Shown: piece after piece, positions 60,601 through 64,000 of the stretch
Numbering within the stretch: the stretch's first letter is position 1
Layout: each line of letters starts with the position of its first letter
Assembly (NCBI RefSeq): GCF_009730915.1
Contig: NC_052477.1
Span: 2,063,699-2,127,698 of the forward strand
Direction of reading: 5' to 3'
DNA from: Dioscorea cayenensis subsp. rotundata
Lineage: Eukaryota; Streptophyta; Magnoliopsida; Dioscoreales; Dioscoreaceae
Length of the DNA: 64,000 nt
The notes under the pieces: model-generated
Database searches by the model: none
Told to the model about the DNA's origin: nothing
The model's input: only the letters and a program-made list of their open reading frames with translations
Translations under genes and position numbers: made by a program

Positions 60601-61757
60601 AGGTCTCTCATCCTATTAGCTTAAACTTCTGGGTTAAATTGGACTAGATTTATATCTATGATTTAAGAGTGATCATTCTAGACATTCAAAATGGAAAACA
60701 GGCGTGCTACTTTGTTCTTTACTTTTTTTCTCCCTAATTTTGAGAATGGCTAGACTTGAAGAGCTTTGAATTCAAATGGTATAAATAACTTATAAAAACA
60801 TTCAATCATGAATTCATTAGAAATTTGTCATTTTGGAAGAAAAAAAAGCATCAAAGCAACAAAAAGCATAAGCTGACATGGATGTCACGATGTAAAATTT
60901 CTTACGCATGAACTTTAAAAAAACATAACAGCAGGAGAATATGACATGAGGTAAAAATTTCTACCATCTTTAAATCTGCTTTTGAGCTTTCATTTCAACT
61001 TTGCAAGAAGGATGATTAATGAATAACCAATTCTTTTTCCAGATATTGAGAGACAAATCTTATATGTTGGAGCTTCTTTATCTGAGACAAAAAAAAAGGT
61101 ATTAGAGAATTTCAATGGGCTGGATAGGAACAATACCAAACAGTCAACAGAAATATTACATCAAGAGCTGTTGGAAGGGGAATTTATCTTCATGATACAA
61201 GAGATTACTTTGAGTAAACTATGTCTTGATAATATATATATATATATTGGGCATATTTCAACTTGTTCTCACTATGAAGAATTGCCTAATGCTATTTATT
61301 AGTTAAAAAGGAATTTAATTTTTATGGGTTAACTAGTTAAGAGTAGTTTCAGAATATGAATCAGTGTCAAAGACTCAGAATTACATACAAATTAATAAAT
61401 GTGAAATGAAGCTTCATTGACAAATTATTCAAACAAGAATCAAATTTTCACAAAGGAATGATGCAATATTTTCAAAGTAATTCAGAAAGAAAACTTCTAA
61501 GTCCCACTAAGAAAGTTATGGACACTGTACATATCATTTACAATAAATAATATCTGAAAATCAAACTTTAGCTGAAATACATATATATGTACAGTAGAAT
61601 ATAAAGGTGAACTTTAATAAGTATAAAAACATAAGGTCATGTCAGAAAGAGCATGGGACCTATGCAGTGTCAGAACAATGATCATGGTTTGTCCGGAATA
61701 CAACAGATCCCACCAAGAAAAAGAAGAACATATGCTTTTACATTTATCCATTCACAC
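57636..61757. other. Intergenic region between eS21 and GH3
   Basis: The first part (about 57636-57900) is probably eS21 3' untranslated region. No gene, RNA gene or bounded element was recognised in the remaining 3.8 kb; short open frames here lack codon-like or family-like sequence. Confidence 0.5.
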
Positions 61758-61758
61758 A

Positions 61759-61767
61759 TTATATATG
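61759..61767 (+). promoter_or_regulatory. Candidate TATA box of GH3
   Basis: TTATATATG lies about 90 bp upstream of the chosen ATG at 61855. No clear TGTCTC auxin-response element was seen nearby. Confidence 0.4.
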
Positions 61768-61854
61768 CATCCACAAAGCTCTGGAACTGATACCTTGCAG
61801 TGTTTTATCTTTCCTTTGTTTAAAATTCTAAATCAAAACCTTCTCCAAGCCAGC

Positions 61855-63634
61855 ATGGGAATGGATGGGAAGAAGTTGGAGTATAAAGGGGAAGATGCTC
61901 TTAGAGAGCTAGAGGAGTTGACCATAAAAGCCAAAGAAGTACAAGATAGCATCTTGAAGGAAATCATCACAAGGAATGGTGCAAGTGAGTACCTGAACAA
62001 ATACATGCAGGGTTCTATTGATCTCTTAACATTCAAAACCAGGGTGCCAGTGATCACGTACGAGAAAATCCAGCCTTACATCCAGAGAATAGTCAATGGA
62101 GAGGATTCTTCCATCATATCTGGTCACCAGATAACAGAGATGTTGATGAGGTACATTTCATTTCCATTATTCTCAGCAAAATTTTTCATGTTTTTTTTCC
62201 CATGTCGTCCCTTTCAACTGTTAGATCTTTAATGAATTATAGAGAAATCACTATCAGTGAAAATATGAAAACACATGATCACTTCTGATTAATGTAAGAG
62301 TTAATCAATAGTTTAATGTACCTACCAGCCTGTACAAATGAAATAATTAGATCTCCTAAACAGTTGGAAAACAATGTCATTATCTCTAAAAGCGGAAGTG
62401 CCAAAACTAATTCTGTGCCAAATGGAGAGTCTGGGGCCCATAGCAAAAAGGATTTCTTCTGTCTCCATCTTGTTTCTATTGTGGAGATGATAAAACAAAC
62501 TATATACTGATTGATGATCACCACTAACCTTCTTTGAGATCACCTACATCACAATCTCAAGACACACTGAATGATGATGATGATGATGATGAATGAGTCA
62601 GAAAATTTATTTGGTTTTTAATTCATTATTTTTACTAAATTTTTTATCAAGCAGCTCAGGAACTTCTTGTGGAGAACCAAAGCTAATGCCATCCATAGCA
62701 GAGGACCTTGACCGTCGTACATATCTCTACAACCTTATTATGCCAATCATGAACAAGTAAGCTTCATTTCTTAGAATAACTAATTGAGTCTGAAAAATAT
62801 GCTTAGTTTAAAATCTGTTCAGGCACATTCCAGACTTGGACAAAGGCAAAGCCATGTACCTACTTTTCATAAAGGCTGAGAAGCAGACTCCATCAGGTTT
62901 ACCAGCTCGGCCCGTGCTCACAAGCTACTATAAGAGCCCACACTTCCGAACTCGAACACATGATCCTTTCAATGACTATACCAGCCCAAATGAAGCTATT
63001 CTTTGCCCTGATAGGGACCAAAGCATGTACTGTCAGCTCCTTGCCGGACTTATCCACAGACAATGTGTTCTTCGCCTTGGAGCCGTATTCGCCTCTGCCT
63101 TATTGCGTTCCATCAGCTTTCTAGAAAAAAATTGGATAGACTTATGCAGAGACATTCGAACTGGCCATCTAAATAAATCCATAACTGATCCAAACCTCAG
63201 AGCAGCAATGTCAAAGACAATCACATCACAAGATCCACAACTTGCCAATGAACTTGAGGCTATTTGTAGCTTGAGAACATGGAAGGGCATAATATGCAAA
63301 TTGTGGCCTAGAGTGAAATACATTGAGGCTGTGCTCACTGGGTCAATGGCACAATACATTCCAGCATTGGAGTTCTACAGTGAAGGGAAGATTCCATTAG
63401 TGTGTACTATGTATGCTTCATCAGAGTGCTACTTTGGAGTGAACTTGAATCCACTGAGCTACCCAACTGAGGTCTCATACACTCTACTGCCAAATATGGC
63501 CTACTTTGAGTTCATACCACTTGAGAATGGGCTACAACCAAACAATGAAGAGAAGATAGAGCAAGATAAGTTAGTATCTTTGGTTGATGTTAAACTATGG
63601 TGCTACTATGAACTTGTGGTCACCACATTTGCCG
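61855..63634 (+). CDS. GH3 acyl-acid-amido synthetase, 5' part (runs off the window)
   Basis: GH3 enzymes adenylate an acid hormone, often indole-3-acetic acid, and conjugate it to an amino acid. Three exons, 61855-62150, 62655-62756 and 62823-63634, join in frame for about 403 residues. Visible motifs: [18 protein letters not shown] (ATP-binding motif I), [33 protein letters not shown], then [14 protein letters not shown] (motif II). Motif III (YRVGD) lies beyond the window, after the donor GCCG|GTAAGC at 63634. The ATG at 61855 is preferred over one at 61639 because the family begins here and a TATA box lies between them. SSYYKS and the exon layout suit the auxin-conjugating group, but substrate cannot be fixed. 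Confidence 0.93.
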
Positions 63635-64000
63635 GTAAGCTGATTTTAAACAATACTCCTTTCTTTCATTAATAAATTGATATCAGGGGCCATCAAATCT
63701 ATGAACTTATGATGTTGGAGTATTAGTTATTCTAATAGCAACAAGATACCTGATATCCTTAAAAAATCTAACAATATGAATTATGCTTTTAATGTATTTG
63801 ATTGATCTTAGATATGCTCATTGTGGCTCGGCCTACTTCAAAAATACTTGTGTATTATCTTCATTTACTAATACATCAAAACATGATTTACTTCTCCAAA
63901 ATATAGCCATCAAATAAAACCCAACTAAAACATTGATCTAAGTGACTAGTTTACACACACACATGCACACACACAAGCATGTTTGTGTGTTTTTCATCAT
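63635..64000 (+). other. GH3 intron 3, partial
   Basis: AT-rich sequence after the donor at 63635 with no GLYRYRVGD-type exon before the window ends. A CA-rich run near 63951-63975 closes the window. Confidence 0.7.

Noticed and set aside
61639..61854. Upstream in-frame ATG that would add 72 residues to GH3
   Set aside because: The added sequence is unlike any GH3 N terminus and contains the candidate TATA box; the family start fits 61855.
1..64000. CRISPR arrays, operons or prokaryotic defence systems
   Set aside because: The window is plant nuclear DNA with spliced genes; the only short regular repeats are microsatellites and the 20 bp minisatellite, which has no spacers.

Overview
This is an AT-rich stretch of a flowering-plant nuclear genome. 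The evidence is spliced genes with GT-AG introns, plant-only families (RALF, BADC, GH3, DUF247) and a dense load of plant transposons. The BADC amino terminus and general style suggest a monocot, but that is only an inference. All calls come from reading the sequence; no database search was run.

Six host genes are supported. Two are intronless RALF peptide precursors on the minus strand (11951-12334 and 16327-16626). A seven-exon RAD9 checkpoint-clamp gene (minus, 19173-21863) encodes 440 residues. A nine-exon BADC gene (minus, 49493-53540) encodes a non-biotinylated regulator of plastid acetyl-CoA carboxylase and carries an apparent one-base frameshift in exon 2. Divergent from it is the eS21 ribosomal protein gene (plus, 54719-57635), with a TATA box, telo-box motifs and a 2.7 kb intron. 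A GH3 acyl-acid-amido synthetase gene (plus, from 61855) runs off the right edge.

Most of the rest is mobile DNA, often with boundaries readable to the base. From left to right: a Harbinger-type remnant (1-1048); a 5'-truncated LINE with a perfect 20 bp target duplication (1849-3361); a foldback element (4345-4559); a gag-only LTR retrotransposon with 279 bp LTRs, tRNA-Met primer site, polypurine tract and CAAAC duplication (5350-7522); an 8.0 kb KAONASHI-type Mutator element carrying both a transposase and a Ulp1-like gene (21995-29964); a 607 bp Mutator-like element inserted within a few bases of it and filled with a 20 bp minisatellite (29979-30585); a 1.5 kb hAT element (33871-35417); a 7.1 kb Mutator element with a solo LTR inside its left terminal repeat (36668-43768); a long-TIR foldback element (44623-45784); a 266 bp MITE (46131-46396); and a 310 bp hairpin (46422-46736).

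The most biologically notable arrangement is that the KAONASHI-type element and the small Mutator element begin only about 130 bp upstream of the RAD9 start codon, so the RAD9 promoter has been separated from its gene by about 8.6 kb of transposon. No coherent new multi-gene system is evident. The novelty here lies in transposon structure and in possible damage to host genes.
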